Part shown: piece after piece, positions 25,682-33,546 of the stretch
Layout of the letters: every line of letters begins with the position of its first letter
Position numbering within the stretch: position 1 is the first letter of the stretch
Assembly (NCBI RefSeq): GCF_031344075.1
Contig: NZ_JAVJAN010000002.1
Span: 68,952-132,951, forward strand
DNA from: Clostridium aquiflavi
GTDB taxonomy: Bacteria; Bacillota; Clostridia; Clostridiales; Clostridiaceae
Direction: 5' to 3'
DNA: 64,000 nt
The notes under the pieces: generated by a model
Database searches by the model: none
The model's input: the letters and a program-made list of their open reading frames with translations, nothing else
What the model was told of the DNA's origin: nothing
Translations under genes and position numbers: made by a program

Positions 25682-28263
25682 ATATTTTAAACAAAGTTGC
25701 CTTGCAAGGAATGAAAAAGAGTCGCACACGAACAATTGTAACGATTATCGGAGTTATCTTGTCCGCTGCAATGATCACAGCAGTCACTACCTTTGGCGTT
25801 TCCCTGCTGAACTATTTGGCAAACGGAGCGGCCAAGAAATACGGCGGTTGGCACGTCGAGTTTTTGAACGTTGATTCCTCTTTCGCACAGGAACGAACTC
25901 TCGACAATCGAGTTGCAAACACTGTAACATTTGAAAATATCGGCTACGCAAAACTTGACGGAGGGAAAAACCCCAACAAGCCATATCTTTCTATAGCCGG
26001 ATTTAGCAAGGAGGCTTTTGGTACCTTGCCCATAACCCTGGTTTCAGGTAGATTGCCGAAAAACAGTGGGGAGATTCTTGTTTCAATGAGCGTTGAAGCA
26101 AACGGTGGTGTTAAATTCGCGGAGGGTGACAAGCTTTCACTTGCTGTCGGAAGCCGCATGAATGGCAACAAGAGTCTTGGTCAACACGACCCGTACACTT
26201 CTGGGGGCGAAACTCTTGTGCCACAAGACGAGAGAACTTACACGGTTGTTGGTATCTGCCAAAGACCCAGCTTTGAGGAACATTCCGCACCGGGATATAC
26301 ATTGATAACGAAAGCAGATGCACAAGACAAAGCGGACAGCTTAAACCTATTTGTCACGCTTAAAAATCCGCGACAAGTACATGCTTACGCAAGCAGCATA
26401 GCCGGAAGCCATAGCTATGTCTTTAACGATAATGTGTTGCGCTTCATGGGTCTTTCGGACGATAATGTGTTCAACGTGTTTCTGTACTCGGTTGGTGGCA
26501 TTTTGGTTGCCGTTATTATGATAGGCTCGATTTTTCTGATTTATAATTCGTTCAACATATCGCTGAACGAACGCACACACCAGTTCGGGATTCTTTCATC
26601 TGTGGGAGCCACAGCAAAGCAACTGCGAAATTCAGTGCTGTTTGAGGGCCTTTGTATAGGTGCGGTCGGCATACCGATTGGCGTTATCGTTGGCATAGGC
26701 AGCATCGAACTTGTGATTTCCGTTGTCGCCAGGAATTTCGGGAACGTTATGTATAGCAACGTACCTTTAACCTTGACAGTGTCTATCCCCGTAATTGTCG
26801 TTGCGGCAGCGGTCAGCATGGTTACGATTTTGATTTCGGCCTATATCCCGGCAAGAAAGGCTGCAAACACGCCAGTGATGGAGTGTATCCGCCAGACTAA
26901 CGAGGTCAAGGTTGAATCCAAAGCCGTAAAAATGTCAAAACTGGCACAGCGCATTTACGGTTTGGAGGGAACTCTTGCACTAAAGAATTTTAAAAGAAAC
27001 AAGAAACGCTATCGCAGCATTGTGCTATCCCTTGTTTTAAGCGTTGTGCTGTTTATATCGACCAGTGCTTTTGTAACGCATTTTAAGCAGGTGTCGGAGC
27101 GGGCAGTAGTGGTTACTAACTTTGACATCGTTTTGGCCACGCAGGACATGGACGATAGCAAAATGTTGCAGCTTTACGACAAACTAAAAACCGCCGACGG
27201 TGTTTACGAAGGCTCGTATCAAGCGCTTATGAAGTATTCATGCGCTGCCAAAGCAAGCGATCTTTCAGACTATTACTGGGAAGACGCAGGTTTACATTCA
27301 CCGGATGAAACGGTTAATCTGCCAATGGAAATCCAGTTTCTTGATGACAGCGCCTATCTTAATATTATCAAAGGCTTGGGCTTGCCCGCAGAGGAATATA
27401 CCGGGCAAAATGCGAAAATGATCGCCGTTGCCAAAATGACAAACCACATGAAAGATAATCGGGAGGAAGAGGTTGAGAATATTAGTGATCTGTTCAAGAG
27501 TTCTTCCATGAATTTTACCATCGCTCCCGAAACAAATGGCAATCCGAAGATGGAACAGGGGCGAAACGTAAGCATTAAGTTTGTCAATACCGTGCCGCCT
27601 GATGGACCCCCGATCCCAGAAAACTCCGGGTCGAAGAATCCGTTCTTTTTTAGGGTGATGGTCCCCTATTCGCTCAAAGAGAAGTTTGAAACCTCCGATA
27701 CCCATGTGGCTATTAAGGGCTTGACATTTCGGTCAAAGAATCCCACACAGTCGGCGGCTAAAATGGAAGCGATGATTAAGGGTGCGGAAATTAAATCCAA
27801 GTATACTCTGTACAATTTTCATAAAATGCTTGATGAGAGCCGCAATTACGTATTCATTGCGAACGTGTTCGCTTATACTTTTATCATCATGATTTCGCTA
27901 ATTGCAGTTGCCAATGTGTTCAATACAATTTCCACGAATATCAAACTACGTAGACAGGAGCTTGCCATGCTTCGCTCTGTGGGGATGTCTGACCGCGATT
28001 TCCAAAAGATGATGAATTTCGAGTGTGCCTTTTATGGCATGAGGGCGTTGCTCTTCGGGCTTCCCATAGCGGCAATCTCTTCTTGGCTGATTTACAAATG
28101 GATGGTCGGCGGGACGGACAATATCGATTTTGTGTTCCCGTGGGGCAGTATGGCAATCAGTGTGTTCAGTGTGTTCTTTATCGTGTTCATTACAATGCTG
28201 TATGCCATTAGCAAGATAAAAAAAGAAAATATTATTGACGCGCTTCGGGATGATATGACTTGA
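25678..28263 (+). CDS. FtsX-type ABC permease, double FtsX domain
   Basis: An 861-residue permease. TM1 is near residue 20 (TIVTIIGVILSAAMITAV). A large extracellular domain covers about 45-260. Three TMs with the first FtsX domain follow at about 265-400 (SLNERTHQFGILSSVGAT is the classic cytoplasmic loop). A second TM is near 450, a second extracellular domain at 470-720, and the final FtsX domain at 735-855 (LRRQELAMLRSVGMSDRDF). Partners of this size export or dislodge lipid-II-binding peptides. Substrate here is unknown. Confidence 0.92.
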   Translation: MNILNKVALQGMKKSRTRTIVTIIGVILSAAMITAVTTFGVSLLNYLANGAAKKYGGWHVEFLNVDSSFAQERTLDNRVANTVTFENIGYAKLDGGKNPNKPYLSIAGFSKEAFGTLPITLVSGRLPKNSGEILVSMSVEANGGVKFAEGDKLSLAVGSRMNGNKSLGQHDPYTSGGETLVPQDERTYTVVGICQRPSFEEHSAPGYTLITKADAQDKADSLNLFVTLKNPRQVHAYASSIAGSHSYVFNDNVLRFMGLSDDNVFNVFLYSVGGILVAVIMIGSIFLIYNSFNISLNERTHQFGILSSVGATAKQLRNSVLFEGLCIGAVGIPIGVIVGIGSIELVISVVARNFGNVMYSNVPLTLTVSIPVIVVAAAVSMVTILISAYIPARKAANTPVMECIRQTNEVKVESKAVKMSKLAQRIYGLEGTLALKNFKRNKKRYRSIVLSLVLSVVLFISTSAFVTHFKQVSERAVVVTNFDIVLATQDMDDSKMLQLYDKLKTADGVYEGSYQALMKYSCAAKASDLSDYYWEDAGLHSPDETVNLPMEIQFLDDSAYLNIIKGLGLPAEEYTGQNAKMIAVAKMTNHMKDNREEEVENISDLFKSSSMNFTIAPETNGNPKMEQGRNVSIKFVNTVPPDGPPIPENSGSKNPFFFRVMVPYSLKEKFETSDTHVAIKGLTFRSKNPTQSAAKMEAMIKGAEIKSKYTLYNFHKMLDESRNYVFIANVFAYTFIIMISLIAVANVFNTISTNIKLRRQELAMLRSVGMSDRDFQKMMNFECAFYGMRALLFGLPIAAISSWLIYKWMVGGTDNIDFVFPWGSMAISVFSVFFIVFITMLYAISKIKKENIIDALRDDMT

Positions 28264-28333
28264 TTTAAAACCGCCATCTCCCTTTTTTAAAATTGAAAAT
28301 TCGGTTGGGTGTATTAAAGTCACACATTTTTTA

Positions 28334-28375
28334 GGACATGACGATATCAAGGAGGTATCGGCATGTCCGTTTTTA
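28334..28375 (+). terminator. terminator after the ABC permease
   Basis: GGACATG, CGATA and their complements TATCG, CATGTCC form a long hairpin followed by GTTTTTATT. It closes the regulator-kinase-transporter cluster. Confidence 0.82.
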
Positions 28376-28419
28376 TTATGATTCATACCCTAATTTCTGT
28401 TACTCATTAAAAAATATAA

Positions 28420-28441
28420 ATGTTAAGTTAATGTTAAGTTT
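28420..28441. repeat. tandem 11-bp direct repeat (ATGTTAAGTTA-type)
   Basis: Two copies of ATGTTAAGTT(A/T) lie back to back with 11-bp spacing, resembling an OmpR/PhoB-type operator. No intact gene follows directly, so it may be a relic or belong to the eroded IS21 region. Confidence 0.4.
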
Positions 28442-28465
28442 TTGATCATTTAAGAGTGTAGTTTT

Positions 28466-28730
28466 TTAATCATCTTCTTGTTTTAAATGATCTTTTAATC
28501 TATATGATTTCCCATTAATTGTAACGATGAGAGCGTAGTGTAAAACTCTATCTAAGATAGCGTTAGCTATAACTGTATCATAAAAAATATCATCCCAAGA
28601 ATTAAAATTTATGTTAGTAGTTAAAATTGTGCTTTTCTTTTCATACCTTATATCAATTAATTGGAAAAATAATTTTGATCTTCTTTATCTTATAGGTAAA
28701 TATCCCAATTATCTCTTTTTGGTGAGGCAG
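28466..28730 (-). pseudogene. istB: eroded IS21-family istB (transposition helper ATPase), C-terminal part
   Basis: On the minus strand the segment translates to GYLPIR, a stop, then LFFQLIDIRYEKKSTILTTN, followed by WDDIFYDTVIANAILDR and finally GKSYRLKDHL. This is the conserved C-terminal part of IstB (usual form DEIGYLPI...LFFQLI...RYE...ILTSN...AILDRLLHH). At least one in-frame stop and a frame slip near the start of the match show it is dead. No istA or terminal repeats are seen. It marks past IS21 insertion beside the resistance genes. Confidence 0.85.
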
Positions 28731-28794
28731 AAAAAACAGTAATTTAAAAGCTGAAGACTCTTACATATAATCTAACCCCAACTATCTAATATTC

Positions 28795-29454
28795 CTATTT
28801 ATGTTGTAACCATGTTTTATAATTTAATGCTAATTCTTGTACCTCATTAATAAATCTGCTGATATGGTAACCATCACAAACTGCATGGTGAACCTGTATG
28901 GACATAGGAATAAATATTTTATTATTCTGCTCAAAATATTTGCCCATAGTAAAAATAGGAACTAAATATGTTCCATCATTGTACACATTCAGATTAAATC
29001 CAGTAAAATTCACCCAAGGTATGCTGGATACAGGGAATGTATTGGCTGGTTCATTTAATTTCGGAGTAAATTTCATAATGCCTCCGTAGTTTTTGATATC
29101 ATCAAGATAATCATTGTAAAAACATGAAAAGCTTTCGTCATAATCTGTCCAGATACTTGAAAATGTTTCGTTATCCTTATGAAAGATAGTATAACTCGGA
29201 CTCATACTATCCCAGTATCCTAAATTACCGTTTTCATCAAAACAAGTGCGGAATTCCTTATGATTATTAACCACAGTTGCAATGATATAAATAAGTGTTG
29301 GATATAGTTTAAGTTTTTTAAGTTTAATTTCATGCAATAGATTTGTTATTTCTATATTTGCTGTCATGCTATAAGTACACCTAACAGAATTCAAATAGTA
29401 TTCAAAGTATGGCTTTCTGTCCCAATGTTCAATATCTATTAAATTAAATTTCAT
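28795..29454 (-). CDS. cat: type A chloramphenicol acetyltransferase
   Basis: A 219-residue enzyme that O-acetylates chloramphenicol with acetyl-CoA. Family signatures are CTYSMTANIEI, KLYPTLIYIIATVVNNHKEF, FHKDNETFSSIWT, IPWVNFTGFNLN, PIFTMGKY and the catalytic His motif QVHHAVCDGYH near residue 190. Length equals that of staphylococcal and clostridial CATs. It faces the opposite way from its neighbours and is preceded by a full attenuation leader. Placement next to an istB relic indicates acquisition by transfer. Conserved active-site residues suggest it is functional. Confidence 0.95.
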   Translation of the reverse strand: MKFNLIDIEHWDRKPYFEYYLNSVRCTYSMTANIEITNLLHEIKLKKLKLYPTLIYIIATVVNNHKEFRTCFDENGNLGYWDSMSPSYTIFHKDNETFSSIWTDYDESFSCFYNDYLDDIKNYGGIMKFTPKLNEPANTFPVSSIPWVNFTGFNLNVYNDGTYLVPIFTMGKYFEQNNKIFIPMSIQVHHAVCDGYHISRFINEVQELALNYKTWLQHK

Positions 29455-29459
29455 AATCT

Positions 29460-29500
29460 TTGCCTCCTAAAAAGTTTTATTAACACATTTTAGAAGGCAA
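29460..29500 (-). promoter_or_regulatory. translational attenuator hairpin sequestering the cat ribosome site
   Basis: In the transcript TTGCCTTCTAAAA (29488-29500 on +) can pair with TTTTTAGGAGGCAA (29460-29473), burying the GGAGG of cat. The only irregularity is one G-U pair. A ribosome stalled on the leader would open the stem and allow cat translation, the mechanism known for cat-86 and similar genes. Confidence 0.85.
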
Positions 29501-29519
29501 CCTCAATTGTAATAATCAT
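29490..29519 (-). CDS. cat leader peptide (9 codons)
   Basis: On the minus strand AGGAGG (29527-29532 on +) is followed by ATG and nine codons giving MIITIEVAF, then TAA. Size and position match leader peptides that stall on chloramphenicol in other inducible cat genes. The last codons overlap the 5' arm of the hairpin that hides the cat ribosome site. Confidence 0.82.
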   Translation of the reverse strand: MIITIEVAF

Positions 29520-29702
29520 TTTACAACCTCCTGTTATCTAAATAAATATTCTTTATTTTAAATTTATTTATAAGTATGAAGTATCTTTCACATGTCTATT
29601 ATACATCTATGAAATTACACAATATATAATAGACGCTTATTTTACAAGTGCATATTAAAATATAGTTTGATTATATACTAATCTCCAACTCTTATTACTT
29701 AC

Positions 29703-29753
29703 TTGACAGAGTTATACTCTGTTGGTATTATAATATACAGAGTGTAGCTCTGT
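29703..29753 (+). promoter_or_regulatory. tetR-type promoter with two palindromic operators
   Basis: The -35 is TTGACA (29703-29708) and the -10 is TATTAT (29726-29731), with 17 bp between. Two 17-bp palindromes of the form ACAGAG-N5-CTCTGT lie at 29706-29722 (overlapping the -35) and 29737-29753 (around the start point). The next gene is a TetR-family repressor, so autorepression by this pair is the natural reading. Confidence 0.82.
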
Positions 29754-29768
29754 CAAGGAGGAATATTT

Positions 29769-30419
29769 ATGGCACGAATAGTAAAAAAACCAGAGGTAAG
29801 AAAAGGTGAATTATTGGATGCTGCTGAGAGGCTATTCATTGAAAAAGGCTATGAAAACACATCGGTTAAAGATATTTACACCGAGGTAAACGGCTCTTTT
29901 GGTATGTTTTATCACCATTTTAAGTCAAAAGAAGAAGTTTTAGAAGAAGTAAATAAAAAGATGATGGCGCGGAGATTTGAACCTATAAAGTCAATCATAA
30001 TTGATGGCGATTTATCTGGAATAGAAAAGCTACGCAAAGTATTATCGCTTGCTATTGTATCCGCTAAACTAGAAATTACCAATCACTCAAGTAATTCATA
30101 TCAAAAGAACCCACAACTGTTGGTAATGCATATGCATGATACCCTTGGTATTGCATCTGACTTACTTTCCAGTGTTATAGAGGATGGTATAAAAGACGGT
30201 ACGATTCAAACTGAACAACCTCACGAGCTATCGCAAATGATTTTGTTATTCATAAATGTATGGGTAAATCCATGGATGTATCAGTGGTCTCCTGAAAAAA
30301 TGCGAAATATCTTTGTATTTATGAAAGATATTTTTGATAAAATAGGTGTACCTGCTTTATCAGAGGATATGTTCAAAGGCTTAAATGAACTATCATTGCT
30401 TTTGCAAGAGGATAAATAG
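29769..30419 (+). CDS. TetR-family transcriptional regulator
   Basis: A 216-residue repressor with an N-terminal TetR helix-turn-helix: LLDAAERLFIEKGYENTSVKDIY then GSFGMFYHHFKSKEEVLEEV (about residues 15-60). The C-terminal half is all-helical and would hold the ligand pocket. The ribosome site CAAGGAGG is next to operator 2, so binding could block both transcription start and elongation. It leads an apparent operon with a reductase, a methyltransferase and an acetyltransferase. Confidence 0.92.
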   Translation: MARIVKKPEVRKGELLDAAERLFIEKGYENTSVKDIYTEVNGSFGMFYHHFKSKEEVLEEVNKKMMARRFEPIKSIIIDGDLSGIEKLRKVLSLAIVSAKLEITNHSSNSYQKNPQLLVMHMHDTLGIASDLLSSVIEDGIKDGTIQTEQPHELSQMILLFINVWVNPWMYQWSPEKMRNIFVFMKDIFDKIGVPALSEDMFKGLNELSLLLQEDK

Positions 30420-30502
30420 TTACTTAGTATATTATGTGAGAAAAAGTACAACAAGAAACTACGCAGCAAAATAAGTAATTAATAGTTTAAGGGAGAAGTA
30501 AG

Positions 30503-31366
30503 ATGAAGATATTAATATTAGGTATGAGTGGAGTTGTTGGTGGAAGTATTTACCGATATTTTTGTAAAAATTATAATGTAAAAGGAACTTACTGTAATAA
30601 TATTCCAGAAAACATAAGTGGAAACGATTTGTTTTTTTTTGATACACAGGACTTTTCACATATCAGTTCTATATTGAAGGAGTATTCACCAGATATTGTT
30701 ATTTCCTGTTTGCGTGGCGAGTTTGAAGACCAACTAAAAACTCATGAACTTGTTGCGAAATATTTAAAACAGACAGAGGGACGATGTTTCTTTCTTTCTA
30801 CTGCAAATGTATTCGATGGAGATCCATCTAAAAGAGCAACAGAATCTGATAACCCCAACCCTATTAGCGACTATGGAATATTTAAGTTTCAATGTGAACA
30901 TTTATTAAAAAATGCTCTTGGAGAAAATCTAGTTATTATTCGTTTGCCTCATACATACACAAGGCGTAGCTTATTAGAAATGGTTGAGAGGGTAGCAAAT
31001 AGACAAGAAACAATTTTTGAGAATCTGTATATTAGTTTAAACACAGGTGAGAATGTCGCACTGGCAATAGAGTTCTTAATAAAAGAAAATAAAAAAGGTA
31101 TCTATCATTTAGCTAGTAGTGATATTGCAGGACAAAAAGAATTTATTGATTTTGTATTACATGAGCTGGGCAGAAAAGATGTGGATTATCTGGTCAAACA
31201 TTTAACTCAAAGTACGTACTTGCAAGCCTTGGGAAAAGATAAGAATAGCAGTGTAGAGAGTTTACCAGAAGATAATTTTATTGTATCAGTAGCCACAGAA
31301 AAAGAAGATCTATTGGAAAGGCTTAACCATTCATGGCGAACAATAGCATTTAATTTACTAAAATGA
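30503..31366 (+). CDS. RmlD-like NAD(P)-dependent sugar-nucleotide reductase
   Basis: This 287-residue protein belongs to the extended SDR family. It has a Rossmann motif GMSGVVGGS near residue 7, a conserved LSTANVFDGD segment with the catalytic Ser/Thr near 108, and a YGIFK catalytic Tyr-Lys pair near 134. The overall layout is that of dTDP-4-dehydrorhamnose reductase (RmlD). No other rhamnose pathway gene is nearby, so the substrate may differ. It lies 83 nt after the TetR gene with GGGAGAAG before ATG. Confidence 0.8.
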   Translation: MKILILGMSGVVGGSIYRYFCKNYNVKGTYCNNIPENISGNDLFFFDTQDFSHISSILKEYSPDIVISCLRGEFEDQLKTHELVAKYLKQTEGRCFFLSTANVFDGDPSKRATESDNPNPISDYGIFKFQCEHLLKNALGENLVIIRLPHTYTRRSLLEMVERVANRQETIFENLYISLNTGENVALAIEFLIKENKKGIYHLASSDIAGQKEFIDFVLHELGRKDVDYLVKHLTQSTYLQALGKDKNSSVESLPEDNFIVSVATEKEDLLERLNHSWRTIAFNLLK

Positions 31367-31437
31367 TAACAATTATTAAGATTTAGCTAAAAAGTCATTG
31401 CTATTTATGATTGTCATTTAAAATAGGAGGAACTTAT

Positions 31438-32193
31438 ATGAGCCAGAACATATACGACAATGAAATATTTTTTATAGAGTATATGAAACTAAGGAACGAA
31501 AAAAGCTATAATGACTTATTAGAGCAACCGGAAATAAATAAATTATTACCAGATATAAAGGGCAAAACGATTTTAGATATAGGGTGTGGATACGGACACA
31601 ATAGTCTTTTATTTGCACAGAACGGGGCTAAAAAAGTAATCGGCATTGATATATCACAAAAGATGCTTGAAGTAGCAAAAAAGGAATCTTGTCATCCTTG
31701 CATTGAGTATCGCCAGATGGATATGTCTGAAATATTGGCTTTGACACAAAAATTTGACATGGTATACAGTTCGCTTGCATTTCATTATGCTGAGAATTTT
31801 CAAAAGCTTATCAAAGATGTTTATGATCTCTTAAACAAGGGAGGGTACTTAATTTATTCGCAGGAACATCCCATTGTAACTGCTACCATGGATTGTAAGG
31901 GGCATCATAATCTGGATGAAAATGGAAACTTTGTGTCCTACACTTTTTCTGACTATGCAAAGAGCGGGCAACGTGTAGGTACATGGTTTGTTGATGGTGT
32001 GATTAATTACCATCGTTCTATGGGAGAAATCGTATCAACATTAGCACATACAGGTTTTATGATTACAGATATGATAGAACCTACGCCAGAAGCATGGGCA
32101 TTGGAAGAAAAACCTGATTTGATGAAAGAATTTATTAAACCTACATTTTTAATCATAAAAGCGAGAAAGTCAGAATTCAGCTGTGATTGTTAA
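31438..32193 (+). CDS. class I SAM-dependent methyltransferase
   Basis: About 251 residues. Motif I is ILDIGCGYGHNSLLFA near residue 44, the acidic end of strand 2 is VIGIDIS, and motif IV-V is MVYSSLAFHYAENF followed by LLNKGGYLIYSQEHP. These mark the UbiE/BioC-like small-molecule methyltransferases. The ATG at 31438 is taken because AGGAGG lies 8 nt upstream; an upstream in-frame start lacks one. It is in line with the reductase and acetyltransferase genes. Confidence 0.85.
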   Translation: MSQNIYDNEIFFIEYMKLRNEKSYNDLLEQPEINKLLPDIKGKTILDIGCGYGHNSLLFAQNGAKKVIGIDISQKMLEVAKKESCHPCIEYRQMDMSEILALTQKFDMVYSSLAFHYAENFQKLIKDVYDLLNKGGYLIYSQEHPIVTATMDCKGHHNLDENGNFVSYTFSDYAKSGQRVGTWFVDGVINYHRSMGEIVSTLAHTGFMITDMIEPTPEAWALEEKPDLMKEFIKPTFLIIKARKSEFSCDC

Positions 32194-32215
32194 GCCATTA
32201 GGTATAGGAGGAAAA

Positions 32216-33061
32216 ATGTTAGAATATAGAACTTTAAATAAAACAAGTATAGAAACACTTCACAAAGCATTTCTGGGTGCATTTTCTGATTATCAGGTTA
32301 AAATTGATTTATCTATTGGAAAGTTTAAACAAACACTTCAAAGAAGAGGATATGCTCCAGAGATATCAATAGGTGCGTTTGAAAACGATATATTGGTTGG
32401 TTTTATTCTAAATGGACTTAGAAGTTTGAACGGAAAAACAACTGTGTATGATATTGGAACAGGCGTTATCATTGATTACAGAAGACAAGGCATCACTAGT
32501 AGTATGCTTTTGAAAGCCAAAGAAATACTTAAACAAAAACAAGTAGAGCAGTATTTGCTTGAGGTTATTCAATCTAATACATCTGCATTTCAATTTTACA
32601 ATAAAGAAGGATTCGAGATTAAAAGGAAGTTTCCATGCTTTCAATTAGATAAAGAGAGTTATCTTCCTTTGAAAACCTATAAAGTTGAGCACACGGACAA
32701 AATGGTATGGGAACAATTAACGGAGTTTTGGGATTTTGAACCCTCTTGGCAAAATTCAATCGATTCAATTAATGCAGTGTCAGAGGAATTTCTATATTCT
32801 ATTGTACGTTTTGATAATACAATTGTTGGATATGGCATTATTGATAAAAGAACAGGAGATATCCCTCAAATCGCAGTAAATAAACATTATAGAGGTAAAG
32901 GAATTGCCAGAAGCATCATTACTGATTTAATAGAGAACACAGAATCATTTGAAATCAGTGTTCTTAATGTAGATGATGAATCTAAATGTACTAAAGACTT
33001 CCTGATTAATTTAGGGTTTGAATATATTGTTGGACAGTACGAGATGATTTTGAAAATATAA
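32216..33061 (+). CDS. GNAT-family N-acetyltransferase, two-domain
   Basis: About 281 residues with two GNAT-like halves. In the first, GVIIDYRRQGITSSMLLKAK (about residues 83-102) has the acetyl-CoA R-x-x-G-x-x pattern. In the second, IAVNKHYRGKGIARSIITDL (about 220-239) has it again. The ATG at 32216 with AGGAGG upstream is preferred over an upstream alternative. As the last gene in the TetR-led set it could acylate an antibiotic or metabolite; substrate unknown. Confidence 0.85.
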   Translation: MLEYRTLNKTSIETLHKAFLGAFSDYQVKIDLSIGKFKQTLQRRGYAPEISIGAFENDILVGFILNGLRSLNGKTTVYDIGTGVIIDYRRQGITSSMLLKAKEILKQKQVEQYLLEVIQSNTSAFQFYNKEGFEIKRKFPCFQLDKESYLPLKTYKVEHTDKMVWEQLTEFWDFEPSWQNSIDSINAVSEEFLYSIVRFDNTIVGYGIIDKRTGDIPQIAVNKHYRGKGIARSIITDLIENTESFEISVLNVDDESKCTKDFLINLGFEYIVGQYEMILKI

Positions 33062-33256
33062 CTGTTTATTTAAAAATGTTATGAATACTGAATTATAGAA
33101 AAATTTATATTAAAAATGGATTCAAAAAGTTTGATAGAACGATTTTTCTTGCCAAATAAGACTCAACAAAGTAATTTACCTATCATAATTGGCGTAAAGG
33201 CACATATTGAAAATTTAGTAAAATTAATAAAAAATAGGTATTAAATGCAGTAATAG

Positions 33257-33297
33257 AAATCCTAATTAGAAATTTATCTAGTTGGGATTTTTGTTTT
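33257..33297 (+). terminator. terminator at the end of the TetR-led region
   Basis: AAATCCTAATTAG pairs with CTAGTTGGGATTT (two G-U pairs) and is followed by TTGTTTT. Between the acetyltransferase stop and this hairpin only a doubtful 42-codon frame exists. The remainder up to the kup promoter is AT-rich with no gene. Confidence 0.7.
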
Positions 33298-33353
33298 ATA
33301 TAATTTAGAATATTAAAATATAATCTAATTTTACTAATCTTAGAAAAATTAGA

Positions 33354-33381
33354 TTGACTTATTTTTTTACCGTTTTATAAT
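33354..33381 (+). promoter_or_regulatory. kup promoter
   Basis: TTGACT (33354-33359), a 16-bp spacer, and TATAAT (33376-33381) form a strong vegetative-type promoter. A long leader of about 160 nt separates it from kup. No known riboswitch consensus was recognised in that leader. Confidence 0.68.
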
Positions 33382-33546
33382 AAATATTATTTCAATAATA
33401 AACAAATACTAAATGTGTTGAATTAATAATATACACTTGCAATGTAAAAAAAGTTTAAAGAATAATTTAAAAAAATTAATTCAAATATATAAGCGTAATT
33501 AGAATTTATATATTACTATTTTAAATGCAGAAAAGGAAGATTAAAC

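Noticed and set aside
27298..28386. Several open frames opposite the ABC permease
   Set aside because: They are shadows of the strongly supported permease frame, caused by its richer G+C content.
33116..33244. A 42-codon frame starting MDSKSLIERFF after the acetyltransferase gene
   Set aside because: It lacks a ribosome site and a recognisable domain, and looks like a remnant or chance frame in AT-rich DNA.
33382..33546. Possible riboswitch in the kup leader
   Set aside because: Potassium transporter leaders often carry a c-di-AMP (ydaO) aptamer, but none of its conserved core was found here.
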